From Myxococcaceae bacterium (GTDB lineage Bacteria; Myxococcota; Myxococcia; Myxococcales; Myxococcaceae), in the NCBI GenBank assembly GCA_004173515.1, contig SECN01000060.1, positions 1-37,389 of the forward strand: 37,389 nucleotides of DNA, read 5' to 3'. Of the stretch, positions 9,803 through 18,028 are shown piece by piece. Each line of letters starts with the position of its first letter. Within the stretch, counting starts at the first letter, position 1. The translations under genes were made by a program, and so were the position numbers. The notes under the pieces are model-generated. The model searched no databases. It was not told where the DNA came from and saw only the letters and a program-made list of their open reading frames with translations.

Positions 9803-10525
9803 ATGCGCTACGTCGTCTCGCTGTGGTTCTTCGTGCTGTTCCTGGTCACCGCGCCCCTGCTCTTCACGCTGGGCGCGGTGTTGTTCCTGGTGGCGTATCC
9901 GTTGGATCCCGACCGCCAGTGGCTGCACGTGCTGGTGTGCCGGTGGTGCTACGGGCTGTGGATGCACGCCTCGCCCGGCTGGCGCGTGCGGGTGGAGGGC
10001 CGGGAGCTGTTGCCCAAGGGCCCGTGCGTCTACGTCGTGAACCACCAGTCCTTCGCGGACATCCTGGCGGTGATGGGGTTGTTCACGCCGTACAAGTTCG
10101 TGGCGAAGGCGTCGCTGTTCCGCACGCCGCTGGTGGGCTGGATGATGACGCTGCTCGGGTACGTGCCCATCGTGCGCGGCAGCTCGCGGTCGATGGAGCA
10201 GTTGCTGGGGCCGTGTCGCCGGTGGCTGCGTCGGGGCATCCCGGTGCTCATCTTCCCGGAGGGCACCTATTCGCCCGGGGAGCTGTTGCCGTTCAAGCGC
10301 GGCGCGTTCCAACTGGCGCTGGAGGAGCACGTGCCGGTGGTGCCGGTGCTGGTGCGGGGCACCCGGGAGCTGGTGGACGGGGACGGGCCGTGGATGAGCC
10401 CGCGCGCGACCGTCACGGTGCGCGTGTTGCCGGCACTGCCTCCGGAGAGCTTCGGTCCGGACGCGGTGGCGCTGGCCACGCGCGTGCGTGAGCAGTACGT
10501 GGAAGCGCTCGCGGTCGCGAGCTGA
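9803..10525 (+). CDS. plsC: 1-acyl-sn-glycerol-3-phosphate acyltransferase
   Basis: 240 aa. It transfers an acyl chain to lysophosphatidic acid to make phosphatidic acid at the inner membrane. The catalytic HX4D is NHQSFAD with H81 and D86. The substrate-binding block FPEGTYSPGE begins at F151, and the VPVVPVLVRGT segment follows. An N-terminal hydrophobic segment at about 5-31 anchors it. The gene follows the FabL-like reductase by 18 bp on the same strand, so both probably belong to a small lipid-synthesis unit. Other lyso-lipid acyltransferases of the PlsC family share these motifs, so exact substrate is inferred. Confidence 0.9.
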   Translation: MRYVVSLWFFVLFLVTAPLLFTLGAVLFLVAYPLDPDRQWLHVLVCRWCYGLWMHASPGWRVRVEGRELLPKGPCVYVVNHQSFADILAVMGLFTPYKFVAKASLFRTPLVGWMMTLLGYVPIVRGSSRSMEQLLGPCRRWLRRGIPVLIFPEGTYSPGELLPFKRGAFQLALEEHVPVVPVLVRGTRELVDGDGPWMSPRATVTVRVLPALPPESFGPDAVALATRVREQYVEALAVAS

Positions 10526-10540
10526 CGGTCGGCGGGTGGG

Positions 10541-10559
10541 GCGGCGCGGTCGGCGCCGC
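10541..10559. terminator. Hairpin between convergent plsC and unknown membrane protein gene
   Basis: GCGGCGC (10541-10547) pairs with GCGCCGC (10553-10559) around a GGTCG loop, 16 bp after the plsC stop. The T content downstream is minimal, so it may act as a weak or Rho-assisted bidirectional stop. Confidence 0.35.
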
Positions 10560-10567
10560 TTCGCGTC

Positions 10568-10647
10568 GGCGCTTCAGGCGTGCTCGGAGCCGGGTGCTGC
10601 TTCGCGTCTGGCGCGGCGTTGGCGCTTCAGGCGTGCTCGGAGCCGGG
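10568..10647. repeat. 27-bp direct repeat spanning the 3' end of the 10627-11307 gene
   Basis: An identical 27-base block occurs at 10568-10594 and at 10621-10647, a period of 53 bp. The second copy includes the stop codon and last codons (PGSEHA) of the minus-strand gene; the first lies beyond the stop. The bases between copies are also partly alike, suggesting an old tandem duplication of the gene tail that has since diverged. Confidence 0.8.
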
Positions 10648-11307
10648 CAGCTCGTCGTCCTGCGGCGCGTCCTCGTGCAATGACGCCTCCACCGCGTGCG
10701 ACTCCGGCAGGGCGGGGGCGGCTTCAATGACGGCGCGCACCAGTTCATGCGGCGCGCGGATCAACGCCTCCAGCGCGTCGGTGCTCGCGGGGACGCCGCG
10801 CTGTTCCACCTGGAGCCAGCCGCCCTTGATGCTGACGCGGCGGTGGCCCCTGAGCCCCAGCAGGCGCTGACGCACGTCCGGGGCCAGCAGCACGGGGCGC
10901 GCCTCCGGGGCCAGGTTCTCCACGAGGAAGGCCGCGTCCAGCTCCGCGTCGCCCAGATGCTCTTCGCGCGGCGTGGTGGCGCCGGGCACCTTGTCCTCGG
11001 GGCGCTCGTGCTCCAGGAGCAGGTCCGCGGGCAGCGCGCCCTCCAAATCCAGGCGCAGCACGGTGACGGTGTGGCGCTTCTTGCCCCCCGCGCCCCGCTT
11101 CCCCGTGGCCAGCAGCAGCGGCCGTCCCCGGTAGCGGCCCTGCACCTCCAGCCGCTTCTCCGCGCAGGTGAGCCCATTCGCCTTCGCGAACGCCTCCCAC
11201 GCCGCGCGCTGCCGGCGCTTGAGCTGGAACAACGTGAAGAGGGCCAGGGCGCCCAGGACGAGCAGGGACGCGAGGATGCCGAGCGGAGAAGAGACACCGG
11301 GAAGCAT
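10627..11307 (-). CDS. Membrane-anchored protein of unknown function
   Basis: 226 aa if the ATG at 11307 is right; no clear ribosome binding site is visible, so the start is uncertain. Residues ~9-27 (LGILASLLVLGALALFTLF) form one transmembrane helix followed by a positive KRRQR stretch, predicting an inside C-terminus. The soluble part has a small-domain pattern (RYRGRPLLLATGKRGAGGKK, then TVTVLRLDLEG) reminiscent of DUF3137-like cytoplasmic domains, but I would not assign a function. The C-terminus is acidic and its last codons are duplicated downstream. It is convergent with plsC and divergent from sbcD. Confidence 0.7.
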   Translation of the reverse strand: MLPGVSSPLGILASLLVLGALALFTLFQLKRRQRAAWEAFAKANGLTCAEKRLEVQGRYRGRPLLLATGKRGAGGKKRHTVTVLRLDLEGALPADLLLEHERPEDKVPGATTPREEHLGDAELDAAFLVENLAPEARPVLLAPDVRQRLLGLRGHRRVSIKGGWLQVEQRGVPASTDALEALIRAPHELVRAVIEAAPALPESHAVEASLHEDAPQDDELPGSEHA

Positions 11308-11789
11308 GGCGGCGCATTGTGCACCGATGCGCGACCGGTGGACCCTCAAATCCGATCGCGTGCGCACCGCCGAGCTCCGAGCAGGCTTGGACTGCCAGGG
11401 CCCGAACATGCGGGATGCCCTCCGCGCGCACGCAAACGCGTGGAATCCCGCGTGCCTGCATTTCTACCTGCTGGCGCTTCGCTCCACCGGGATGCGCACG
11501 GAGCGCGCTCGCGTTGCACGCACGGTGTGGCGGAAACGTCGGTGCTTGGGTGCGGCGTCCTCGTGGGTTGTCGGAGGGGCGCCCTGAAGGCTCCGTGGCG
11601 CGTGCGGTTGGAGGGGGAGGACGTGGGAGGAGGGGCGCTGGCGCAAGCATGCGGAATGACACCCTTTTTCGACAATGTCAGAGGGGGCAGGTAAGGGAGC
11701 GGGGGCTCGCCGCTTGGAGTCGGGACGTCACCGGGAGAGGCTGCCCGGCTGGCGCCTGGAGTCGGGCCACGAGGGAGGGTGAACGCCGG
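11308..11789. other. 482-bp intergenic region upstream of sbcD
   Basis: No convincing gene is seen on either strand; open frames here are Arg/Pro-rich and lack family features. It holds a weak hairpin (GCACGC with GCGTGC around 11430-11450) and the most AT-rich stretch nearby, at 11655-11682. There TGACA (11657-11661) and TGTCA (11676-11680) form an inverted repeat with a 14-bp spacer flanking a T5 run. That stretch is the best candidate for sbcDC promoter or operator sequence, about 110 bp before the sbcD start. GCTCCGAGCAGGCTTG near 11373 resembles, in reverse, the repeated block at 10568. Confidence 0.4.
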
Positions 11790-13034
11790 ATGCGCCTGCT
11801 GCACACGTCGGACTGGCACCTGGGACACACGCTGTATGACGTCTCGCGCGAGGCGGAGCACACCGCGTTCCTGACGTGGCTGCTGGCCACGCTGGAGTCG
11901 GAAGAGGTGGACGCGCTCCTGGTGGCCGGGGACATCTTCGACACGGCCAACCCCAGCGCGGAGGCGCAGGCGGCCTGGTACCACTTCATCGCGCGCGCGC
12001 GCCGTGCGCTGCCGAAGCTGGAAGTGGTGGTGGTGGGCGGCAACCACGACTCCGCGGCGCGGCTGGATGCGCCGGATCCGCTGTTCACCGCGCTGGGCGT
12101 GCACGTGGTGGGGGGACTGCCGCGTCAGCAGGGCACGCTGGAGCTGGAGCGGCTGGTGGTGCCGGTGCACGACGCGAGTGGGAAGGTGGGCGCGTGGGTG
12201 GCGGCGGTGCCGTACCTGCGGCCGTCGGATCTGCCGCCGGTGGCGGATGCGACGGTGGACCGGTTGGTGGAGGGCGTGCGCTCCGTCTACGCGGAGGTGC
12301 TGGATGGGGCGCGCAGGCGCCAGCGCTCCGGGCAGGCGCTGGTGACCATGGGCCATTGCTACATGACGGGCTCGGAGCTGTCGGAGTTGAGCGAGCGGAA
12401 GATCCTCGGTGGCAACCAGCACGCGCTGCCGGTGGACCTGTTCCCCCAGGACGTCGCGTACGCGGCGCTGGGGCACCTGCACAAGGCCCAGCGCGTGGGC
12501 GGGCGCGAGGGCGTGCGCTACAGCGGGTCGCCGCTGCCGCTGTCCCTGTCGGAAGCGCACTACAAGCATCAGGTGATGTTGGTGGACGTGGAGGACGGGG
12601 CGCTCCAGCAGGTGCGTCCGCTGCCGGTGCCTCGCACGACGGACATGGTGCGGGTGCCCGCCCGGGACGCGCTGACGCTCGCGGACGTGCTGGACCTGCT
12701 CGCGGCGCTGCCCGCGTGCGAGCCGGGGATGCCGGAGTCGATGCGGCCGTACCTGGAGGTCTGCGTGTCGCTGCCCCGCCCGGAGCCGGCGCTGCGCCAC
12801 AAGGTGGAGCATGCGCTGGAGGGGCGCGCTGCGCGGCTGGTGAAGCTGACGCCCTTCTACACGGGGACGGGTGGGGCGCTGGCGGACGTGCGGCCGGGGC
12901 TGTCGCTGCGGGAGCGCACGCCGGAGGATGTGTTCCTGGCCCGGTATGCGCGGGACTTCAAGGAGCCGCCCACGCCGGAGTTGCTGGAGTCGTTCCACGC
13001 GCTGCTCACCCAGGTGCAGGAGGACGCGTCGTGA
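11790..13034 (+). CDS. sbcD: Exonuclease SbcCD, nuclease subunit SbcD
   Basis: 414 aa from ATG 11790, preceded by GAGGGAGGGTG. It is the Mre11-like calcineurin-fold phosphoesterase of the SbcCD complex, which cleaves DNA hairpins and protein-blocked ends. Metal-binding motifs in order: HTSDWHLGH (D8, H10), VAGDIFD, VVGGNHDSAARL and ALGHLHKAQ. The C-terminal part is the SbcC-binding and capping region. The frame remains open upstream, but the usual N-terminus MRLLHTSDWHLG fixes the start. Its stop overlaps the GTG of sbcC (GTGA at 13031-13034), giving translational coupling for complex assembly. Confidence 0.96.
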   Translation: MRLLHTSDWHLGHTLYDVSREAEHTAFLTWLLATLESEEVDALLVAGDIFDTANPSAEAQAAWYHFIARARRALPKLEVVVVGGNHDSAARLDAPDPLFTALGVHVVGGLPRQQGTLELERLVVPVHDASGKVGAWVAAVPYLRPSDLPPVADATVDRLVEGVRSVYAEVLDGARRRQRSGQALVTMGHCYMTGSELSELSERKILGGNQHALPVDLFPQDVAYAALGHLHKAQRVGGREGVRYSGSPLPLSLSEAHYKHQVMLVDVEDGALQQVRPLPVPRTTDMVRVPARDALTLADVLDLLAALPACEPGMPESMRPYLEVCVSLPRPEPALRHKVEHALEGRAARLVKLTPFYTGTGGALADVRPGLSLRERTPEDVFLARYARDFKEPPTPELLESFHALLTQVQEDAS

Positions 13035-16000
13035 AGATCCTGGCGATTCGCGGCAGCAACCTCACGAGCTTCTCCGGTGAGTTCAAGCTGGAGCTGGACC
13101 AGGCGCCGTTGGACAGGCTGGGGCTGTTCGCCATCTCCGGCGCGACGGGCGCGGGCAAGAGCACGCTCCTGGATGCGCTGTGTCTGGCGCTGTTCGACCG
13201 CACGCCCCGGCTCGGTGGGCCCAGCAAGGTGCTGGTGGGGCGCGCGGACGAGGACGAGGAGGCGCGTCTTTCGGCCTACGACGTGCGCGGCATGCTCCGG
13301 CGCGGGGCGGGCAAGGGCCACGCGGAGGTGGATTTCCAGGGCAAGGACGGGCGGCGCTACCGGGCGCGCTGGAACGTGTGGCGGGCGCGCGAGCGCGCGG
13401 AGGGGCGCTTCCGGCCGCAGGAGCTGAGCCTCACGGACGTGGCCACGGGACAGCTCTTCGGTCGCACGAAGGGCGAGGTGCTCCAGGCCATCCAAGAGCG
13501 GCTGGGGTTGTCGTTCGACCAGTTCCGCCGTTCGGCGCTGCTCGCGCAGGGAGAGTTCGCGGCGTTCCTGCGCGCGGACGCGAACGAGCGCGCGGAGCTG
13601 CTGGAGCGGATGACGGGCACGGAGGTGTACAGCCGGGTGTCCGTCGCGGCGCACAAGAAGAACGCGCTGGAGCAGGAGGAGTTGACGCGGCTGTCGCACG
13701 GGCTCGCCGCAATCGCGCTGATGTCGGAGCTGGAGCGGGAGGGCGCGCGCGGCCAGTTGGGCGAGGAGGAGGCCGCGCGGGTGAGGGCGGAGGCGCGGCT
13801 GCGCGAGGCGGAAGGGGCCACGGCCTGGTACGCGCTGCGCGCGGAGCTGGTGGGGCAGGAGCAGGCCGCTGATGTCGCGGTGACGCGGGCGGTGGCGGAG
13901 AAGGAGGCGGCGGCGCCTCGCGAGGCCCTGCTGGAGTCGGTGCGCGCGGCGGAGGGCTTCCGCGCGGTCGTATCGGCGGTGGAGACCGCGGAGCAGCGCT
14001 GTGTGATGGCGGAGGCCGAACAGGTCGCCCGGGCGTCGCAGGCGGAAGCGGCGCTCGCGGCGTCGGCGTCGCAGCGTCAGGTGCGGATGCAGGCGGAGGT
14101 GGCGCGGGCGGCGGCGCAGGAGGCGGAGGCCTCGGTGCGCCCGGCGCTGGAGGAAGCGGCGCGGCTGGACACGCGGCGCGCGGAGGCAGAGCGCGAGGCC
14201 CGGGAGACCGCGGAGCTGGCGAAGCAGGCGCAAGCGGCGGAGACCGCCGCGCAGGAGGCGCTGGCGCTGGTGCAGGCCGCGGAGGCGAAGGCCCAGGGAC
14301 TGGTGGATGCGGCCCAGGCGTGGCGCGCTTCGCATGCGGGCTGGGAGCCGCTGGCCACGGAGTGGCCCCGTTGGCAGCGCGAGCTGGAGCGCTACGCGGG
14401 GGCCTTGAAGGAGGAACAGGCTGCGGGGTCGGACTCGGACCGGTTGGGCAAGGACGTGGACCGGCTGGGGGGGGAGACCCAGGCGCGGCGCGAGGAGCAC
14501 CAGGGCGCGGTCGAGGCCGAAGCGCAGGCGCTGGCACTGGCGACCCACGCGGAGGCGGCGCTGGGGGAGGACGGGGGCGCGGCGCGACGGGCGCTCCGGG
14601 AGGCCCTGCTGGGGCGGCAGGACGCGCTGGGCGCGCTGACGCTCGCGGGGGAGGGGGCGCGGGCGGAGGGCGCGGCGGAAGGCGAAGCAGACGCGGAAGT
14701 GAAGGCGCACCGCGAGGTCTCCGCGCGCGCGGGTGGAGAGGCGAAGGACGCGGCGGCGCGGCGTGCGACGCAGGACGCGATGCTCCAGGAGGCGCGGCGG
14801 GCGCAGTCGCGTGCGGAGGCGACGCAGGGGCTGGCCTCGCACCGGGCCGCGTTGCATGAAGGCGAAGCCTGTCCGCTGTGTGGTGCGCTCGAACATCCGT
14901 ATGCGCGTGAGGGCTCGGCGCTGGAGGGGCTGGTCGCGGAGGCCGCGGCCCGGGTGGTGGAGCTGGAGTCGGCGCGCGATGTCGCGGCGAAGCAGGAAGG
15001 CGCGGCCAGCGTGCGGCAGGCGACGGCGGACACGGCCGCGACGCAGGCCGAGGGTCGGCGCGACACAGCGGCCCGCAGGCGCAAGGGACATCAGCAGTCC
15101 TGGCTCGCGGCGCGCGAGCGGTGGATCCGCGCGGTGCTTCCAGGGGTCGACGCACGGACTCCACCGGATGCGAAGTGGTCCCGTGGGACGCCGACAGCGG
15201 GGACGTCCAAGCGTCGGGTGAATACGGCGGACGCTTCGGGCGCAGGCGTTGATCAGGGGACGGTGGGCTCCCTTCTGGGGAATGACAGCGCCGCCTCGAT
15301 GGCCGGGGTGTCGGGCTCCGGCGCGGATGGATTGCTGTCCTCGGGAGACGCTGCGGCATTGGCGGGCAGGGCCGACAGCTCCCGCGCGGTGGACGCGCTG
15401 CCCCCCGAGCACGCGGAGTCCGCCTCCGCGCAGGCGTGGGCCCGGATCGCGCAGGAGGACGTGCGTGTCCGGCTTGCGACCCTGCGTGAGGAAGAGGAGT
15501 CCGCGGAGACACGGGCCGCCGCCGCGCGCGAGGCCCGTGCCCGCTTGGAGACCCTGCGCACGCGACGTGAAGGCTCCGCCGATGCCCTGCGCAAGGCCGA
15601 GGATGCCCTCGCCCGCGTGGTGCAGGCCCACCGCGAGGCGCTGCTCCGTCGCGACACCGCCCGCGAGGCTCGACAGCGCGCGCTCGCGGAAGTCGCTCCG
15701 CCGTTCGCCAACGAAGCCTCCCCCTGGCAGGACAAGCTCGCGGAGGATCCCCTTCGCTTCCAGGGCCGTTGTCTGGAGCGCGTGACGAAGTGGCGCGAGC
15801 GCGCGGTCGAACTCGATGCCGCACAGAAACGCCTGGACGAAGAGCAGGGCCGCCGTGCCCGCGAAGAGGTCCGCCTCCAGTCCCGACACGAGGACGCGCA
15901 GACCGCGTCCGGACGCGCGAACCTCAAGGACACGGCCTTCCAGGACGCCTCGAAGGCCCGCGCGCGACTGCTCCAGGGACGCTCCACGCAGGAGGTGCGC

Positions 16001-17065
16001 GCGGAGGTCCAGGCCCGGCTCGACACCGCCGTGGACGCCTATGAGCGCGCCCGCGAAGCCGCTGAAGCCCTCCAGCAGGCGGAGAAGGTGGCCACCGCGC
16101 GCGCCGAGGACGCCGTGCGCCTGCGCACCGAGGCCGTCCGCGCGCTCGACAGCGCCCAGGCGGTCCTCGCGGAACGCCTCGCCGGCCAGGGCACCACCCT
16201 GGAGGAACTCAAGGCCCTGCTGTCCCGGGACGCCGCCTGGTGCGACAGCGAGGCGCGCTCGCTCAACGCCTTGCGCGAGTCCGTGGCCCAGGCCCGCGCC
16301 GTGCTCCTGGAGCGCCGGGAGCGCCGCGTCCGGCATGAAGCCTCGGGCCTCCCCTCGCTGCCGGAAGCCGACGTCGCCGCCCTCTGCGAGCACCTGCGCA
16401 CGGATGTCGAGGTGCGCCGCCGCGCGGAGTCCATGCTGCGCGCCCGCCTGGACCACGACGACGCGTCCCGCGCCCGCCACGGCGCGGAGGCCCGCGCGCT
16501 GGAGCTTCGCCGGGGCGAGGCGGAGGTGTGGAAGACGCTGGGCGACCTCATCGGTTCGCACGACGGGAAGAAGTTCAAGGTGTTCGCCCAGAGCCTCACG
16601 CTGGATGCGCTGCTGCTGCACGCCAACGCGCACCTGCGCGAACTGGCGCGCCGCTACCGGTTGGAGCGCGTGCCCGGCCACGACCTGGATCTCCAGGTGG
16701 TCGACGGCGACATGGGCGACGAGGTGCGCAGCGTGGCCAGCCTCTCTGGCGGCGAGAGCTTCCTCGTGTCCCTGGCGCTCGCGCTGGGGCTGGCCTCGCT
16801 GTCGTCGGAGACGACGCAGGTGGAGACCCTCTTCATCGATGAAGGCTTCGGCACGTTGGATCCGGAGACGCTGGAGGTGGCGCTGGCCACGCTCGACGCG
16901 CTCCAGGCCACCGGCCGGCAGGTGGGCATCATCTCCCACGTCAGCGGGCTGGCGGAGCGCATCGGCGTGCAGGTGCGCGTGGTGAAGCAGGGCGGCGGTC
17001 GCAGCCGGCTGGTGGTGGAAGGGGACGCGGGCATCGCCGTGTCCCCCGGACAACAGGTGGCGTGA
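13031..17065 (+). CDS. sbcC: Exonuclease SbcCD, SMC-like ATPase subunit SbcC
   Basis: 1344 aa from GTG 13031, well above the ~1050 aa of E. coli SbcC. Walker A is GATGAGKST at about 37-45. The first coiled-coil arm is Ala/Glu/Arg-rich, and the zinc hook is CPLC at 614-617. The ABC signature LSGGES is at 1238-1243, with Walker B/D-loop FIDEGFGTLDPE just after. It drives ATP-dependent DNA tethering and opening for SbcD. Residues ~704-800, in the arm after the hook, are Gly/Ser/Ala-rich and not coiled coil, which accounts for part of the extra length. Alanine codons shift from mostly GCG before this insert to mostly GCC after it. It is convergent with the kinase gene, 12 bp apart. Confidence 0.95.
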   Translation: MKILAIRGSNLTSFSGEFKLELDQAPLDRLGLFAISGATGAGKSTLLDALCLALFDRTPRLGGPSKVLVGRADEDEEARLSAYDVRGMLRRGAGKGHAEVDFQGKDGRRYRARWNVWRARERAEGRFRPQELSLTDVATGQLFGRTKGEVLQAIQERLGLSFDQFRRSALLAQGEFAAFLRADANERAELLERMTGTEVYSRVSVAAHKKNALEQEELTRLSHGLAAIALMSELEREGARGQLGEEEAARVRAEARLREAEGATAWYALRAELVGQEQAADVAVTRAVAEKEAAAPREALLESVRAAEGFRAVVSAVETAEQRCVMAEAEQVARASQAEAALAASASQRQVRMQAEVARAAAQEAEASVRPALEEAARLDTRRAEAEREARETAELAKQAQAAETAAQEALALVQAAEAKAQGLVDAAQAWRASHAGWEPLATEWPRWQRELERYAGALKEEQAAGSDSDRLGKDVDRLGGETQARREEHQGAVEAEAQALALATHAEAALGEDGGAARRALREALLGRQDALGALTLAGEGARAEGAAEGEADAEVKAHREVSARAGGEAKDAAARRATQDAMLQEARRAQSRAEATQGLASHRAALHEGEACPLCGALEHPYAREGSALEGLVAEAAARVVELESARDVAAKQEGAASVRQATADTAATQAEGRRDTAARRRKGHQQSWLAARERWIRAVLPGVDARTPPDAKWSRGTPTAGTSKRRVNTADASGAGVDQGTVGSLLGNDSAASMAGVSGSGADGLLSSGDAAALAGRADSSRAVDALPPEHAESASAQAWARIAQEDVRVRLATLREEEESAETRAAAAREARARLETLRTRREGSADALRKAEDALARVVQAHREALLRRDTAREARQRALAEVAPPFANEASPWQDKLAEDPLRFQGRCLERVTKWRERAVELDAAQKRLDEEQGRRAREEVRLQSRHEDAQTASGRANLKDTAFQDASKARARLLQGRSTQEVRAEVQARLDTAVDAYERAREAAEALQQAEKVATARAEDAVRLRTEAVRALDSAQAVLAERLAGQGTTLEELKALLSRDAAWCDSEARSLNALRESVAQARAVLLERRERRVRHEASGLPSLPEADVAALCEHLRTDVEVRRRAESMLRARLDHDDASRARHGAEARALELRRGEAEVWKTLGDLIGSHDGKKFKVFAQSLTLDALLLHANAHLRELARRYRLERVPGHDLDLQVVDGDMGDEVRSVASLSGGESFLVSLALALGLASLSSETTQVETLFIDEGFGTLDPETLEVALATLDALQATGRQVGIISHVSGLAERIGVQVRVVKQGGGRSRLVVEGDAGIAVSPGQQVA

Positions 17066-17077
17066 GCCGTCCGGGCG

Positions 17078-18028
17078 TCAGCCCGACACCGGCTCCGCGC
17101 CCATCAGGCCGCGCACCACCGCGGCCACCGCCAGCGGCGTCGCCACCCGGTCGTCGCTCAGCGCCGCCAGCGCCCGGGCGAACTGCTCCGCCGACGAGAA
17201 GCGCTGCGCCGGATGGGGCGCGAGCGCCCGGTCCAACACCAGCGCCAGCGAATCGGACACCTCGGGCGCCAGCATGCGCACGGGCGTCACCCGCACGCCG
17301 CGGATGGAGGCCTCCACCTCCTCCTCGGTGCCGCCCTCGAAGGGCGACTCCAGCGACAGCAGCTCGTACAGCAGCACCGCCGCCGCCCACAGGTCCACCG
17401 CCACGGACACCTCGCCCGCGAGCAGCTCCGGGGAGCGGTAGTGCTGCTTGCCCATGCGCCGCCAGTCCACCGTCGCGCCCGCGCGCGAGCGCGCCACGCC
17501 GAAGTCCGCCAGCTTCACCTCGCCACCGCGCGACAGCAGCACGTTGTGCGGCGACACGTCGCAGTGCACCACCGCCAGCGGCCGCCCCTTGGAGTTGGTG
17601 GCCGAGTGCGCGTGCGCCAGCGCCTCCAGCACGTGCCGCACCATCATCACCGAGATGTCGATGGGCAGCTCGATGCGTCGGCGCCGGCACTGCGCCAGCA
17701 CCCGGCCCAGGTCGGTGCCCTCCACCAATTCCAGCGCCAGGTACGGGCCATCCGCCTGATCGCCGTACTCGCGGAAGCCCACGATGTGCGGATGGTTCAG
17801 GCAGCGCGCCAGCTCCGCCTCGTGCAAGAGCTGCTCGCGCGCCTCGGGGTCCCTCGCGCGCTCCGGACGCACGCGCTTGAGCGCCACCTCCTCGCCCGCG
17901 AGCATTCCCTGCATCATCCGCGCGCGGAACACCTCCGCGTTGCCGCCGCGTCCCAGCCGCGACAACAACTGGAAGCGTCCGCAGTCGCGGGGCCACTGCT
18001 CCGGGGCACCTTCCTCCTGCGTCGTCAC
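17078..18028 (-). CDS. Eukaryotic-like Ser/Thr protein kinase, soluble
   Basis: 316 aa from GTG 18028, overlapping the PilZ gene stop by 4 bp. A complete kinase domain fills the protein: Gly loop GRGGNAEVF (27-34), lysine K51 in VALKRV, alpha-C glutamate E70, catalytic loop HCDVSPHN with D157 and N162, DFG at 175-177, and a SPELLAGE APE-like motif. The arginine of HRD is replaced by C156, so activation-loop control may differ from RD kinases. There is no transmembrane or extra sensor domain. Coupling to a PilZ protein suggests that c-di-GMP binding and phosphorylation act together; the divergent CglD-like gene is a plausible but unproven output. Confidence 0.92.
   Translation of the reverse strand: MTTQEEGAPEQWPRDCGRFQLLSRLGRGGNAEVFRARMMQGMLAGEEVALKRVRPERARDPEAREQLLHEAELARCLNHPHIVGFREYGDQADGPYLALELVEGTDLGRVLAQCRRRRIELPIDISVMMVRHVLEALAHAHSATNSKGRPLAVVHCDVSPHNVLLSRGGEVKLADFGVARSRAGATVDWRRMGKQHYRSPELLAGEVSVAVDLWAAAVLLYELLSLESPFEGGTEEEVEASIRGVRVTPVRMLAPEVSDSLALVLDRALAPHPAQRFSSAEQFARALAALSDDRVATPLAVAAVVRGLMGAEPVSG

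Noticed and set aside
11308..11789. Possible retron or structured ncRNA in the gap before sbcD
   Set aside because: There is no reverse transcriptase gene nearby and only short, weak stems; nothing supports it.
11876..13030. Upstream extension of the sbcC reading frame
   Set aside because: It overlaps sbcD in another frame and is Gly/Ala/Arg-rich; the GTG at 13031 gives the canonical SbcC N-terminus.
12857..17053. 1398-codon open frame antisense to sbcC
   Set aside because: Low-complexity Arg/Leu/Gln/His protein, fully explained as the shadow of sbcC.
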